From contig NZ_BPIG01000004.1 of assembly GCF_026003995.1 (NCBI RefSeq), forward strand, positions 124,001-188,000: a stretch of 64,000 bases of DNA. The letters are read 5' to 3'. The position numbers and the translations under genes were made by a program. Positions 18,437 through 27,416 of the stretch are shown piece by piece. Every line of letters starts with the position of its first letter. Position 1 is the stretch's first letter. Under the pieces are notes generated by a model. The model searched no databases. It was not told where the DNA came from and saw nothing but the letters and a program-made list of their open reading frames with translations. The stretch is from Tepidiforma sp. (lineage in GTDB: Bacteria > Chloroflexota > Dehalococcoidia > Tepidiformales > Tepidiformaceae).

Positions 18437-18805
18437 TTACGCGGTGGGACGGGGTTCGCCGGCGAGCGGGCCGAGCTCCTCGGCGAAGGCGGCCTGGACG
18501 GCGGCCTCGACGCGGCGGCGGAAGCGGTCGTAGGCCTCGACGAGGCGGGCGCCCTCCGGGGTGAGGGCGGTGTGGCCGCCGCCGGCACCGCCGACTTCGG
18601 AGCGGACGAGCGGGTGGCCGAGGTTCGCCTCGAGCTCTTTGACTTTGCCCCAGGCGCGACGGTAGGAGAGGCCCATGGCTGCGGCGGCCGCGGCGAGGGA
18701 GCCGGTCTCGGCGATGAGGGCGAGCAGGCGGAGCCGGTAATCGGACATGACGAGGCCGTCGGCCGACTCGAGCCAGAGCTTGTAACGGGGGACGAACTCG
18801 CCCAT
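18437..18805 (-). CDS. ModE-like winged-helix DNA-binding protein
   Basis: A 122-residue protein corresponding to the N-terminal LysR-like helix-turn-helix of ModE. The GSLAAAAAAMGLSYRRAWGK recognition segment and LVRSEVGGAGGGHTALTPEG wing are diagnostic. The molybdate-binding (MOP) domain of full ModE is absent, as in many stand-alone ModE-N proteins. It may regulate molybdenum or tungsten genes, but none are adjacent. A MobA-like transferase is 12 kb away. It sits 10 nt downstream of the methyltransferase gene, probably in the same transcript. Confidence 0.85.
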   Translation of the reverse strand: MGEFVPRYKLWLESADGLVMSDYRLRLLALIAETGSLAAAAAAMGLSYRRAWGKVKELEANLGHPLVRSEVGGAGGGHTALTPEGARLVEAYDRFRRRVEAAVQAAFAEELGPLAGEPRPTA

Positions 18806-18814
18806 GGCCCCAGC

Positions 18815-19555
18815 CTACTGCGGGGCGGGGGCGTCAGCTACCGGCTGCGGGTGGAAGGCGAGGGATGCCGTGACGATCATGGCGGAGGGGACGCGGAAGC
18901 GCTGCTCCCAGCTGAGGCCGGGGAGGCGGTCGATGTCGGTTCGATACCGCTCGGAGCCAGCGATCTCTTCGAAGGCGTCGAGGGCGAAGCCGGCATCGGC
19001 GAGGGCGGTGAGGAGGTCGGCGAGGGTCCACGGGTTGTCGCCGTCGCGGAAGCGGAAGTAGGCGCGCGAGATGACGAGGAGGCCTTTGTGGAGGCCGACG
19101 ACGCGGGCGAAAGGGTGACGGTCGTAGAGGGAGAGCCGGCCGCCGGGGCGGAGGAGGGCGGCGGCATGGCCGGCCCAGGCATCGAAGTCGTCGACGGCAT
19201 CGAGGCCGCCCCAGGCGTGGTAGAGGAGGTCGAACGCGGCCGGGGCGCGGGCCGCGATGGCCTCGAGGGTGCCGAATTCCCAGGCGAGGTCGATGCCAGC
19301 CTCGGCGGCGAGGCGCTGGCCGGGCGCGGCGGCCGCTTCATCGGGAGCCCAGGCGGTCACGCGGGCGCCGAGGTTGGCGAGCGAGAGCGCCTCTTCGGCG
19401 CGGTTCTCCGGGGTGACCGGGCCGACGAGGACGCGGAGACCGTCGACCTCGCCGAGGTACTCCGCTTCGAGGTCGGAGAAACAGGAGCCGCCGTGGGCGT
19501 AGAAGGCCGGGTCGATCTCGAACCAGGAGGGGGACGGTTCGAGCGTGCGGCTCAT
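18815..19555 (-). CDS. SAM-dependent methyltransferase-like protein
   Basis: A 246-residue protein with a class I methyltransferase layout: an N-terminal aromatic-rich lid (WFEIDPAFYAHGGSCFSDL), a Rossmann strand (LRVLVGPVTPENRAEEAL) and LLRPGGRLSLYDRHPF in the position of the family's post-IV motif. The usual Gly-rich SAM loop is degenerate (VGPVTPEN instead of VGCGTG), so activity is uncertain. Its ATG overlaps the stop of the histidine phosphatase gene. The chain MarR-phosphatase-methyltransferase-ModE appears to be one operon. Confidence 0.65.
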   Translation of the reverse strand: MSRTLEPSPSWFEIDPAFYAHGGSCFSDLEAEYLGEVDGLRVLVGPVTPENRAEEALSLANLGARVTAWAPDEAAAAPGQRLAAEAGIDLAWEFGTLEAIAARAPAAFDLLYHAWGGLDAVDDFDAWAGHAAALLRPGGRLSLYDRHPFARVVGLHKGLLVISRAYFRFRDGDNPWTLADLLTALADAGFALDAFEEIAGSERYRTDIDRLPGLSWEQRFRVPSAMIVTASLAFHPQPVADAPAPQ

Positions 19556-20262
19556 GCGTTGAGGTCGCCGCGGGACGACTGGATCGGCATGACGTGGGAG
19601 TAGTCGTTGATAGTGAGGATGACGCGCCGGGTATCGGCGGCGCGCATGACGGAGATGGAGGTGTGGTGGACCGGCACGAGGTGGTCGAAGGGGGAGCCGA
19701 AGACCTGGCTGAGGATGGCGTTGATGACGCCGCCATGGCAGACGACGGCGACGCGCATGCCGATGGACTCCTCGATGATGCGGTCCATGGCGCGGAAGAC
19801 GCGGGTGCGGAAAGCATCGACGTCTTCGCAGAAGGGGTAGGCGCTGTGCTTGCGGGTGCGGGTAACCTCGCGGTAGACGTCCGCGAGCTGTTCGCGGGTG
19901 TAGATATCGAGAAGGCCCTTGTCCTGCGGGGCGCGCTGCCAGAGGTCGATTTCGCGGAGGTCGGGGATGACGACGGGTTCGAGGCCATGGTGGACGGCGA
20001 TCGCCTTCGCGGTGTCGTAGGCGCGGCGCATGTCGGAGGAGTAGACGCGGCCGAGGCGGGCGGGCGCGAGGCGCTGGCCGACGGCTTCGGCCTGCTTCTG
20101 GCCGAGTTCGGAAAGCGGCGCGTCGTAGGCCTGCCCGAGGGGGATGTTTTCGAAGAACTTCTGCTCGCCGTGGCGGATGAGCAGGATTTCGACCATGCCT
20201 TCGAACGAATCGACGAACGGGTTTTCGAGGTCAATGGTGCGGACGCGGCGGACGGAGGTCAT
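19552..20262 (-). CDS. Histidine phosphatase superfamily protein (phosphoglycerate mutase-like)
   Basis: A 236-residue branch-1 histidine phosphatase. The nucleophile motif is LLIRHGEQ (about residue 30), with SELGQKQAEAVGQRL downstream and the second catalytic His in VVCHGGVINAIL. These enzymes act on small phosphoesters, phosphosugars or nucleotides, and no substrate is evident here. ATG 20262 overlaps the MarR gene's stop codon. The track's longer ORF upstream is the antisense-like shadow frame of MarR. Confidence 0.85.
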   Translation of the reverse strand: MTSVRRVRTIDLENPFVDSFEGMVEILLIRHGEQKFFENIPLGQAYDAPLSELGQKQAEAVGQRLAPARLGRVYSSDMRRAYDTAKAIAVHHGLEPVVIPDLREIDLWQRAPQDKGLLDIYTREQLADVYREVTRTRKHSAYPFCEDVDAFRTRVFRAMDRIIEESIGMRVAVVCHGGVINAILSQVFGSPFDHLVPVHHTSISVMRAADTRRVILTINDYSHVMPIQSSRGDLNA

Positions 20263-20759
20263 GCGAGGTTCACCCCGGGCATGGCGACGGCGGCGAGGTT
20301 GGGCTCGACCTTTTGCACGTATTCGCTGGCGGCGACGAAGGCGGCGAGGCCGCGGACGAGGGCTTCGAGGTCTTCGTGGTGCATTTCGATGAGGATGCGG
20401 CGGGTGTAGACCTCGCTGCCGGTTTCGAGGCGGGAGCAGGTAGCTTCGCCCTGTTCGGTGAGAAAGTTGCGGACGAGGCGGCGGTCGGATTCGTCGTCTT
20501 CGCGGCGGATGAGGCCGGATTTGACGAGGCGGTCGACGATGCCGGAGATGGTCGGCGGGGTGACGCCGAGGCGGGTGGCGAGTTCGCCGGCGGTGACCCC
20601 GGGGGCTTCGCGGACGAGGAAGAGGACGCGGAGCTGGGCGGTGGTGAGGCCCATCTCGGCCCACGCGCGGAAGCGGAGGGGGTCGAAGAGGTTGACGGTT
20701 TCGCCGAAGAGCCGGATGGCCGCGTCGACGGCGCTTTCGGAGGTGGGCGGAGACTGCAC
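20259..20759 (-). CDS. MarR family transcriptional regulator
   Basis: A 166-residue winged-helix regulator. The helix-turn-helix is VTAGELATRLGVTPPTISGI, followed by the wing KSGLIRREDDESDRR, typical of MarR. GTG at 20759 is chosen because it is preceded by GAGG at 6 nt and starts just before the N-terminal helix. It opens the minus-strand operon with the phosphatase and methyltransferase, and diverges from the MidA-like gene 94 nt away, which it may also control. Confidence 0.9.
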   Translation of the reverse strand: MQSPPTSESAVDAAIRLFGETVNLFDPLRFRAWAEMGLTTAQLRVLFLVREAPGVTAGELATRLGVTPPTISGIVDRLVKSGLIRREDDESDRRLVRNFLTEQGEATCSRLETGSEVYTRRILIEMHHEDLEALVRGLAAFVAASEYVQKVEPNLAAVAMPGVNLA

Positions 20760-20852
20760 GGCACGCCTCGAATGTGGTTCGTCGTACAAAGGGGACTTTA
20801 GCACCGATTGCGGCTTGCCTCCTCCCCGTTGGCGGCGCGCATACTGGAAGCG

Positions 20853-21929
20853 ATGACGCTCGACCTCGACCCGGGCACGGCGGCGCTGGGGAACCCGCGG
20901 CTGATCGCGGCGATCATCGCCGAGATGGATGGCGGGGCGATCCCGTTCCAGCGGTTCATGGAGCTGGCGCTCTACCACCCGGAGCACGGCTACTATCGGA
21001 AGCGGGGGCGCATCGGCCGGCAGGGCGACTTCCTGACGAGCCCGGCGGTGCACCCGATGTTCGGCTGGGCAGTGGCCGGCTGGGCGCGGGAGGTGTGGCG
21101 GCGGCTGGGCGAGCCGGGGGAGTTCACCATCTTCGAGCCGGGCGCGGGCGAGGGGCACCTCGCGAGGGCGGTGCTCGACTGGGCGGAGGGGCGCGACCCG
21201 GCGTTCGCCCACGCACTTCGTTATGTCGCTATCGAACCGAACAGCCCGGGCGACGACCCGCGGGTCGACTGGCGGGTGCCGCCGGTGGCGCCAGCGGCGG
21301 CAGGGGTCGTCGTGGCGAACGAGCTGTTCGACGCCTTCCCGGTGCGGGTGTTCGAAGGCTCGCCGCGGGGGCCGGTGGAGGTGTACGTGCGCTGGGACGG
21401 CGAGCAGTTCGTCGAGGAGCGCGGGCCGATTGCGACGATCGACGATGCGCCGGCCGAGGGGCGGTTCGAAGTGAACCCGGCGGCCTACCCGGCGATGGTC
21501 AGCCTCTGCGGGCTGGTGGAGCGCGGGGCGGTGCTGGTGTTCGATTACGGCTACCCGCAGGAGGAGCTGTGGGCGCCGTGGCGGCGGCAGGGGACGCTGC
21601 TCTGCTTCTACCGACATACGGCGCACGAGAACCCGTACATCCACGTCGGCGAGCAGGATCTGACGTCGCACGTGAACCTGTCGGAGCTGCTGACGGCGCT
21701 GGAGGACGCGGGGATGCAGCCGTGGGGGCCGGTCTCGCAGCAGGAGTTCCTGTACAGCGTCGGGCTGGGCGGGCTGGTGGAAGCGGCGCGGGGCGACTTG
21801 CAGGAGTACTTCACGCGGCGGCGCGCGCTCGAGCACCTGACGGACGGCGCCGGGCTCGGGCGCATCCGGGTCATCGCCGGGACGCGCGGCGTCGAGGGCA
21901 CGCTGCCGGGGTTCGAGCCGCTGCCGTGA
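20853..21929 (+). CDS. SAM-dependent methyltransferase, MidA/NDUFAF7 family
   Basis: A 358-residue class I methyltransferase of the MidA (NDUFAF7) group. Its human relative methylates an arginine of respiratory complex I; bacterial targets are unclear. Diagnostic segments are IPFQRFMELALYHPEHGYY, GDFLTSPAVHPMFG, the SAM loop FEPGAGEGHLA and VVVANELFDAFPV. ATG 20853 is chosen over the track's TTG 20808 because it has GGAAG upstream. Its stop overlaps the GTG of the peroxiredoxin gene (GTGA). Confidence 0.85.
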   Translation: MTLDLDPGTAALGNPRLIAAIIAEMDGGAIPFQRFMELALYHPEHGYYRKRGRIGRQGDFLTSPAVHPMFGWAVAGWAREVWRRLGEPGEFTIFEPGAGEGHLARAVLDWAEGRDPAFAHALRYVAIEPNSPGDDPRVDWRVPPVAPAAAGVVVANELFDAFPVRVFEGSPRGPVEVYVRWDGEQFVEERGPIATIDDAPAEGRFEVNPAAYPAMVSLCGLVERGAVLVFDYGYPQEELWAPWRRQGTLLCFYRHTAHENPYIHVGEQDLTSHVNLSELLTALEDAGMQPWGPVSQQEFLYSVGLGGLVEAARGDLQEYFTRRRALEHLTDGAGLGRIRVIAGTRGVEGTLPGFEPLP

Positions 21930-22438
21930 GCGGGCACGCGAACGGTCAGGAGCCGCCGCTCCGGGGGCCGGTGCAGCCGGGCGAGCCGGCGCCGGATTTC
22001 GAGCTGCCGGCGGTGCCGGACGGCGGCGAGCCGTTCACGGTCCGGCTCCGGGAGCTGCTGCCAAAAGGGCGGGTGCTGCTGATTTTTTACCAGGACGACG
22101 GGATGCCGATCTGCACGAGCGAGCTGAAGGCCTTCGCGCAGGAGTACGAGACGCTGCGGCAGGCCGGCGTGCAGGTGTTCGGCATCAACACGAACGGGAT
22201 CGGCTCGCACGCGAAGTTCCACGAGCGCGACCATTTCCCGTTTCCGCTCATCAGCGACTTTTACGGAGAGGCGGTGAAGGCGTACGGCTTTTGGGACCAG
22301 GAGGAGCGGAAGTCGCGCCGCGGCGTGGTCGTGATCGGGCAGGACGGGCGGGTGGCGTACGTGCTGCCGCACTTCAACCCGGGCAGCCTGTCGGCCTTCG
22401 AAGGGGTGTTCCGGGCGCTGGGGCTGTTCGACGGCTGA
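21926..22438 (+). CDS. Peroxiredoxin (AhpC/TSA family)
   Basis: A 170-residue thioredoxin-fold peroxidase. It starts with PGEPAPDFELP, the conserved strand of peroxiredoxins. The peroxidatic Cys is in DGMPICTSELKAF (P-x2-C; the usual Thr three residues before Cys is Met). An Arg-containing segment (WDQEERKSRRGVVVI) lies in the expected position. No clear resolving Cys is seen, so it may be 1-Cys type. It is translationally coupled to the MidA-like gene upstream. It is convergent with the small metalloprotease-like gene, with essentially no spacer. Confidence 0.8.
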   Translation: MSGHANGQEPPLRGPVQPGEPAPDFELPAVPDGGEPFTVRLRELLPKGRVLLIFYQDDGMPICTSELKAFAQEYETLRQAGVQVFGINTNGIGSHAKFHERDHFPFPLISDFYGEAVKAYGFWDQEERKSRRGVVVIGQDGRVAYVLPHFNPGSLSAFEGVFRALGLFDG

Positions 22439-22822
22439 TCAGCCGGGGAGGCCGCGGGCGCGGAGCGCGGCGCGGATGTCCCGCTGGCGTTCGATGCAGG
22501 GAACTTCGAGCGGGTGGCGGCTGTGGCGGAAGCCAGACTGGAGCTGGCCGAGCAGGTAGCGGGCGTAGAACCGGGGCCGGCCCATCTCGCGGACCTGGGT
22601 GAGGTGGAGCGCTTCGTGGGCGATGAGGGCGAGGCCGGCGGCCGTATCCGGCCGGTAGCCGCCGGCGCGGAAGAAGACGAACGGCGCGAAGGTGATGGCC
22701 GTCTTGCCGAGCAGGGCGGGAATCCAGCGCCAGGGCCAGCCGGTGACGATGCGCATCGCCTCGAGGTCGCGGCGAGGCACCCACTCGGCGAGGAGGTCGA
22801 TGGCCGGGGCCTCAAGGCGCAC
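22439..22822 (-). CDS. Small HExxH metalloprotease-like protein (DUF4157-like)
   Basis: A 127-residue protein with the zinc motif HEALH in AGLALIAHEALHLTQVREMG, followed by a conserved aromatic/basic helix (RFYARYLLGQLQSGFRHS). This resembles DUF4157-type minimal peptidases. GTG at 22822 is chosen, overlapping the end of the giant glycosyltransferase by 11 nt. The longer track ORF is the shadow of that gene. Active peptidase or structural zinc protein cannot be decided. Coupling to the glycosyltransferase suggests a role at the membrane. Confidence 0.65.
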   Translation of the reverse strand: MRLEAPAIDLLAEWVPRRDLEAMRIVTGWPWRWIPALLGKTAITFAPFVFFRAGGYRPDTAAGLALIAHEALHLTQVREMGRPRFYARYLLGQLQSGFRHSRHPLEVPCIERQRDIRAALRARGLPG

Positions 22823-25800
22823 GGCGGAGGTCCCGGGCGAGGATGTCGGCGGCGAGGCGGTCCTGGTCGACGCGGTAGATGACGTTCGGGCCGTCGCGGA
22901 AGACCTCGGTGAGGGCCGGCATGGCGGCGAACTTCGCGAGGCCCGCTTCGGTGCCGTGGACGCGCTCCTCGGTGCCAACGACGACGTAGCGGACATCATA
23001 TTTGCGGAGGAAGCGCTCGGCGCGGTCGGTGGAGGGGTCGGTGTAGAAGAGCTGGACGTCGGTGCGGCGCTCCTGGACGAGGTGGGCGTAGTCGGTGCGC
23101 TGCTGGATTTGGTGCCAGTCCCAGCCGATGACGGCGGGAAGGCCGGTGTACTGGGAGATGCGGCCAGTCCAGCGGTAGAGCGGGCCGACGGCTTCGACGA
23201 TGACCGGCGAGCCTTCGACGTTCTGGCGGAGCCATGCGATGAGCGGGAGGTCTTCATCGAGGCGGAAGGTGACGTCGTCGGCCGGGGTCGCGTCGCTGCG
23301 GGGCTCGGTGAAGACGCCGTGTTCGAAAAAGGCGAAGCCGTTGAGCGTGAGGGGTGTGTCGCCGAAGCGGGCCTCCTGGCGGGCGCGGGTGCCGGAGACG
23401 AGGAAGAGGCTGGAGGCGACGACGACGGCGGCGAGCGCGGCGAGGGCGAGCCCGGCAGCCCCGCGGGCCGGCACTGCCGCCCCGCGGGCGCGTTCGACGA
23501 GGCCGCGGACGGTGTACCAGGCGGCGTAGCCGCCGCCGAGCGCGAAGAGGTGCCACGCCTGGAGGCTGAACTTGAAGACGGTGTTCATCCGCACGATGTC
23601 GTTCTTCAGGGTGACGATATCGACGCCAGCGGCGATGGCGACCGCGAGCGCGAGGAAGAGCGTGGCGATGAGCCGCGGGACGTCGCGCTCGGACGCGCGC
23701 AGGTCGAGCCAGGCGAGGTTCATCAGGAAGGCCAGGGCGGCCAGCGCCATGGCGACGGTGGCGAGGCCGAAGGGCCACGTGAAGGCGATGAGCCCTGCGA
23801 GGAAGACGGCGAGGGAGACGAGCTCGAGACGGCCGGCGACGACCGCGAGCACCGGGTTGCGCCCGGGGTCGAAGCCGCGGGCTTCGAGTTCTTCGCGGCA
23901 GCGCAGGGCGACGAACGCTGCCGTGAGCGCGAGGAACACGCCGTACTGGACGACGAACTGGTGGAGCGGCGTGGTCGCCGGGGCGCGGGTGATGCCGGGG
24001 TCGAAGGTTTCGAAGCGGGCGTTGTAGGGGGCGAACGCGGCGGCGGCGACGAGGCCGGCGAGCGCGAGCTGACCGAGAACCGTCCAGGCGCGGCGCTCGG
24101 CTGAGCCGGGCGCGAGGAGCCCGGCGAGGGCGATGGCGCCGGCGGCGAGGAGCGCGGCGGTCGGGAAGTCCCAGGTGTGGACGGTGCGGATGAGGCCGAT
24201 GAAAAGGCCCGCGACGGCAGCCAGCACCCACGGGCGAAGCCGATCGCCGCGCGCGGCGGAGAGCGCGAGCGCCGCGCCGGTGCCTGCAAGGCTGACGAAG
24301 AAGGGGATCCCCATCAGATGGGGGTGGAGGTCGGCGAAGAGGAACGACCAGTAGGGGAACTCGGTGATATCGAAGCTGCCGAAGTGGACGCGGGAGCTGC
24401 GCCACCAGTCGAAGGGCGGGAGCTGCGCGCCGCCGAAAAGCCAGCGCCAGAGGCCGCCCGCGAACCCGACGGCGCCGCCGAGGACCGGCGTGCCCGAGGC
24501 GAACGACCACTGGTTGAGCGCCTGGAGCCGTTCGACCCACTGGTGGGCGGCATCGAGGTTGCCGATGGCGACGAGGAGGAAGGCGGCGAACGCGCCGGCG
24601 AGGAGCGGTTCGGCGGCGCGCCGCCGGACGGCGGCAATGGATGGGGCCGCCGCGCCCACGAGGCCGCTGATGATGGCGAAGGCAGCGGCGGCAGCCGTGG
24701 CGGCGAAGGTAGGCACGCCCAGGTTGAAGGCGTATTCGGGCAGGATGCCGAAGGCGCGCACCGGCACGGCGAGGTAGAACCACCCCATGTAGTAGTAGTT
24801 GAGGCTGCCGCCGGCGAACCAGGGGTCGTAGGGCGGGAGGATGGTGGAGCGGACGACGGCCGTGAAGTAGGCGACCTCCATCGGCTTTTCCCCGCCCTGG
24901 GGATGGTGCCAGAGGTCCGGGTTCGCCATGCGGAGGAGGAGGAAGGCGGCAAAGGCGAGGAGGAAGACGGCCTCGGCGGCGAGCCAGTTGCGCCGCTGGC
25001 CGCGGAGGTCGTCGCGCAGGGCGCTGCGGCGGAGGAGGCCGACGGCAACGCCGCCCGCGAGGACCGCGGCAAACGCGGCCCATGCGAGGCCTTTCGAGAA
25101 GTGGAACGGCCCCCAGGCGACGGCCATCCAGGTGAAGAGAACGACCGCGAGCGGGCCGAAGAGCTTCGCGAGGCCGTACCCGCGGCCGGCGAACGGGCGA
25201 AAGAGCCAGGTGACCCACGGCACGGCGGCGAGGCTCGCGGCCTGGAGCCAGAGCAGCCACCAGACCCATGCGGTGCGGTTCATCCAGCCGGGGGCATCGA
25301 AAACGTCCGCGAAGGTGCCGCCGGACTGCTGGATTTCGGCCTCGGCGGCGGTGAACTGGAGGCCGTTCGAGCGGCCCTGGCGGGGGAGGAGGTTCACGGC
25401 GGCCTCCGGGCGCGCCTCGCTGAGGAGGGCGTAGGCGCGGGCAGGGTCGAAGGCCGCGGTCTTCCGGTAGATGCGGACCTCGGGGTGGTCGTAGACGGTG
25501 AACGACTCCTCGGCGCCGGAATCGTCGACCGAGATGCTGAGGAACGAGGGGTGGACGGTGAAGGTCGCGACGCGTTGGAAGCCGAGGTCGCCGGATTCGA
25601 GGAGCTGGTAGTAGCGGATGGTGGCCGGGTATTCCCGCTCGAGCTTCGTGACCGAGTCGCGGATGCGGTTGGAAGTGACCGCGACGTAGTCGGCGCCGGC
25701 GAGGCCGGCCTTCGCGGGGTCGCCAGGGACGCCGAAGACGAGGTCGCGGATTTTTTCCGGCGAGTCGGTGCGGTACATGTCGAGTTCGACGAGGCGGTAC

Positions 25801-27356
25801 GCACGGGGACGGCCGGGGAGGTCCCAGGGCACGGGGTCGTCCCAGATCTCTGTGGTGATGGCGCTGCCGGGCGGGACGTTCGCGTAGACCCAGCGGGTGG
25901 CGGCGATGCGGGGGTGCTCTTCGAGGTAGACGCGCTGGAAGGCGAGCGCCCACCAGGCCGAGGCCCCGAGGACGATGGCGAGCGCCGCAAACGCGAGGAC
26001 GCGGGCGCGCGGCGGGGGCAGGGATACGCGAACGCGGCCGCGGGGGAGCGAGAGGCCGGCGCGGCTGCGCTCGAGCAGCTGGAGCAGGCCCCACGCGGCG
26101 AAGAGGCAGAGGACGGGGTACATCGGCAGGAAGTAGCGCATGAACGCGACGAAGCGCGGCCCCCAGAAGCCGAAGAGGAGCAGGGCGAAGGCGAGCGGCA
26201 GGACGAGGACGAGGTCGCGGGAACGGGCGGTTCGAACCGCGGCTGCGATGAGGCCGGCGAATGCGGCGGCGGCGAGGACGGGACCGAGGCCCCAGAGGGT
26301 GATATTGCGGAGGGCCGTGAGGAACGGCGTCGTGCCCGCGAACTGGATGAACGGCGGGTAGTCGACGTTGCCCTGCTGGAAGTCGCGTTCGCGCTGGATG
26401 TCGTCCCACCACCGCTGGTTGAGGGCGAAATCCCATACGTGGGGGCCGGCGAAGGCGTAGGGCTGGGCGACGCGGAAGACGAGGAGCGAGACAGCGCCAG
26501 CGAGGCAGAGCATGGAGAGGTCGCTCAGCCAGGCCGAGCCGTGGCGGGGAGGCGGCTCGCTCCCGTCCCATCGGGCGGCGAGACGGCGGAGGTCATAGAG
26601 CGCGATGCGGACGGCAAAGGCGAGGACGGGGATGGCGGCGAAGATCGCGCCGTTGACCTTGCAGGCCGTGGCGAGGCCGATGCTGGCGCCGAAGCCGATG
26701 GCGAGCCACCAGGCGCGAGGGCCTTCGGCGCGCACCCAGTGGACGGAGAGGAGGAGGGTGAGGAGGGCGAAGACGTTGAGGTAAGGGTCCATCGCCCAGA
26801 AGTGGGCGAGCTGGGTCGGAAGGACGGCGAGGGCGTAGAGGAGGGCCGCGAGGAGGCCGAGGCGGCGGCTGCCGAGGGCGCTGCCGAGGAGGAAGACGAG
26901 GAGGATGGCGAGCGCATCGAAGGCGGCCGTCACCTGCCGGCCGGAGACGACCGTCGCGGCGTACGAGTTGCCCGGCCCGGGCGGGTCGTCGCCGCGGAGG
27001 GTGGCGACGGCTTTGACGAGGAAGAGCGGGAAGGTGCCGTAGACGTAGGAGTTGGTTTCGCCGTCGTTGTAGGGGTTGAGCGGCGAGCGGGCGGTATCGA
27101 AGTAGCCGCCGACGCTGCCGGGCCAGTCGATGCGGTTCGCGACGAGGGAGAGGAACCGCTCATCGGGGTGCATCTGGAGGGGATAAGCGGCCTCCGCCGG
27201 CCGGTCCCAGCCGAGGCCGTGGAAGCGGAGGACAGCCCCAAGGAGCAGGACGGCCGCGAGCCCTGCCTGCCACGTGAGGAGGCGCGCGATGGGGCCGGAC
27301 CGCAGGGCGGCGAGGCGGCCGCGGGCGGGCGTGACGGCGGGGGAGGTCTCGGCCAC
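22812..27356 (-). CDS. Giant membrane protein: GT39/PMT-like glycosyltransferase fused to DUF2298 (Chlor_Arch_YYY)
   Basis: A 1514-residue polytopic protein. The N-terminal half (about 1-700) is GT-C/PMT-like: first helix LAAVLLLGAVLRFHGLGW, then the acidic loop YPLQMHPDERFLS, a cluster of transmembrane helices and a large soluble part. The C-terminal half (about 700-1514) starts a second set of helices, includes YYYMGWFY and NNxN-like loops, and matches DUF2298, a domain prominent in Chloroflexota and archaea. It probably transfers lipid-linked sugars to extracytoplasmic acceptors. The GTG start follows GGAGGAG. It overlaps the downstream metalloprotease-like gene. Confidence 0.85.
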   Translation of the reverse strand: MAETSPAVTPARGRLAALRSGPIARLLTWQAGLAAVLLLGAVLRFHGLGWDRPAEAAYPLQMHPDERFLSLVANRIDWPGSVGGYFDTARSPLNPYNDGETNSYVYGTFPLFLVKAVATLRGDDPPGPGNSYAATVVSGRQVTAAFDALAILLVFLLGSALGSRRLGLLAALLYALAVLPTQLAHFWAMDPYLNVFALLTLLLSVHWVRAEGPRAWWLAIGFGASIGLATACKVNGAIFAAIPVLAFAVRIALYDLRRLAARWDGSEPPPRHGSAWLSDLSMLCLAGAVSLLVFRVAQPYAFAGPHVWDFALNQRWWDDIQRERDFQQGNVDYPPFIQFAGTTPFLTALRNITLWGLGPVLAAAAFAGLIAAAVRTARSRDLVLVLPLAFALLLFGFWGPRFVAFMRYFLPMYPVLCLFAAWGLLQLLERSRAGLSLPRGRVRVSLPPPRARVLAFAALAIVLGASAWWALAFQRVYLEEHPRIAATRWVYANVPPGSAITTEIWDDPVPWDLPGRPRAYRLVELDMYRTDSPEKIRDLVFGVPGDPAKAGLAGADYVAVTSNRIRDSVTKLEREYPATIRYYQLLESGDLGFQRVATFTVHPSFLSISVDDSGAEESFTVYDHPEVRIYRKTAAFDPARAYALLSEARPEAAVNLLPRQGRSNGLQFTAAEAEIQQSGGTFADVFDAPGWMNRTAWVWWLLWLQAASLAAVPWVTWLFRPFAGRGYGLAKLFGPLAVVLFTWMAVAWGPFHFSKGLAWAAFAAVLAGGVAVGLLRRSALRDDLRGQRRNWLAAEAVFLLAFAAFLLLRMANPDLWHHPQGGEKPMEVAYFTAVVRSTILPPYDPWFAGGSLNYYYMGWFYLAVPVRAFGILPEYAFNLGVPTFAATAAAAAFAIISGLVGAAAPSIAAVRRRAAEPLLAGAFAAFLLVAIGNLDAAHQWVERLQALNQWSFASGTPVLGGAVGFAGGLWRWLFGGAQLPPFDWWRSSRVHFGSFDITEFPYWSFLFADLHPHLMGIPFFVSLAGTGAALALSAARGDRLRPWVLAAVAGLFIGLIRTVHTWDFPTAALLAAGAIALAGLLAPGSAERRAWTVLGQLALAGLVAAAAFAPYNARFETFDPGITRAPATTPLHQFVVQYGVFLALTAAFVALRCREELEARGFDPGRNPVLAVVAGRLELVSLAVFLAGLIAFTWPFGLATVAMALAALAFLMNLAWLDLRASERDVPRLIATLFLALAVAIAAGVDIVTLKNDIVRMNTVFKFSLQAWHLFALGGGYAAWYTVRGLVERARGAAVPARGAAGLALAALAAVVVASSLFLVSGTRARQEARFGDTPLTLNGFAFFEHGVFTEPRSDATPADDVTFRLDEDLPLIAWLRQNVEGSPVIVEAVGPLYRWTGRISQYTGLPAVIGWDWHQIQQRTDYAHLVQERRTDVQLFYTDPSTDRAERFLRKYDVRYVVVGTEERVHGTEAGLAKFAAMPALTEVFRDGPNVIYRVDQDRLAADILARDLRRAP

Positions 27357-27416
27357 GCGCTCCTCCAGTGGTGGGCTACAGGATACGGCCGGCGGACGTT
27401 CGGGACAGGAAACGGG

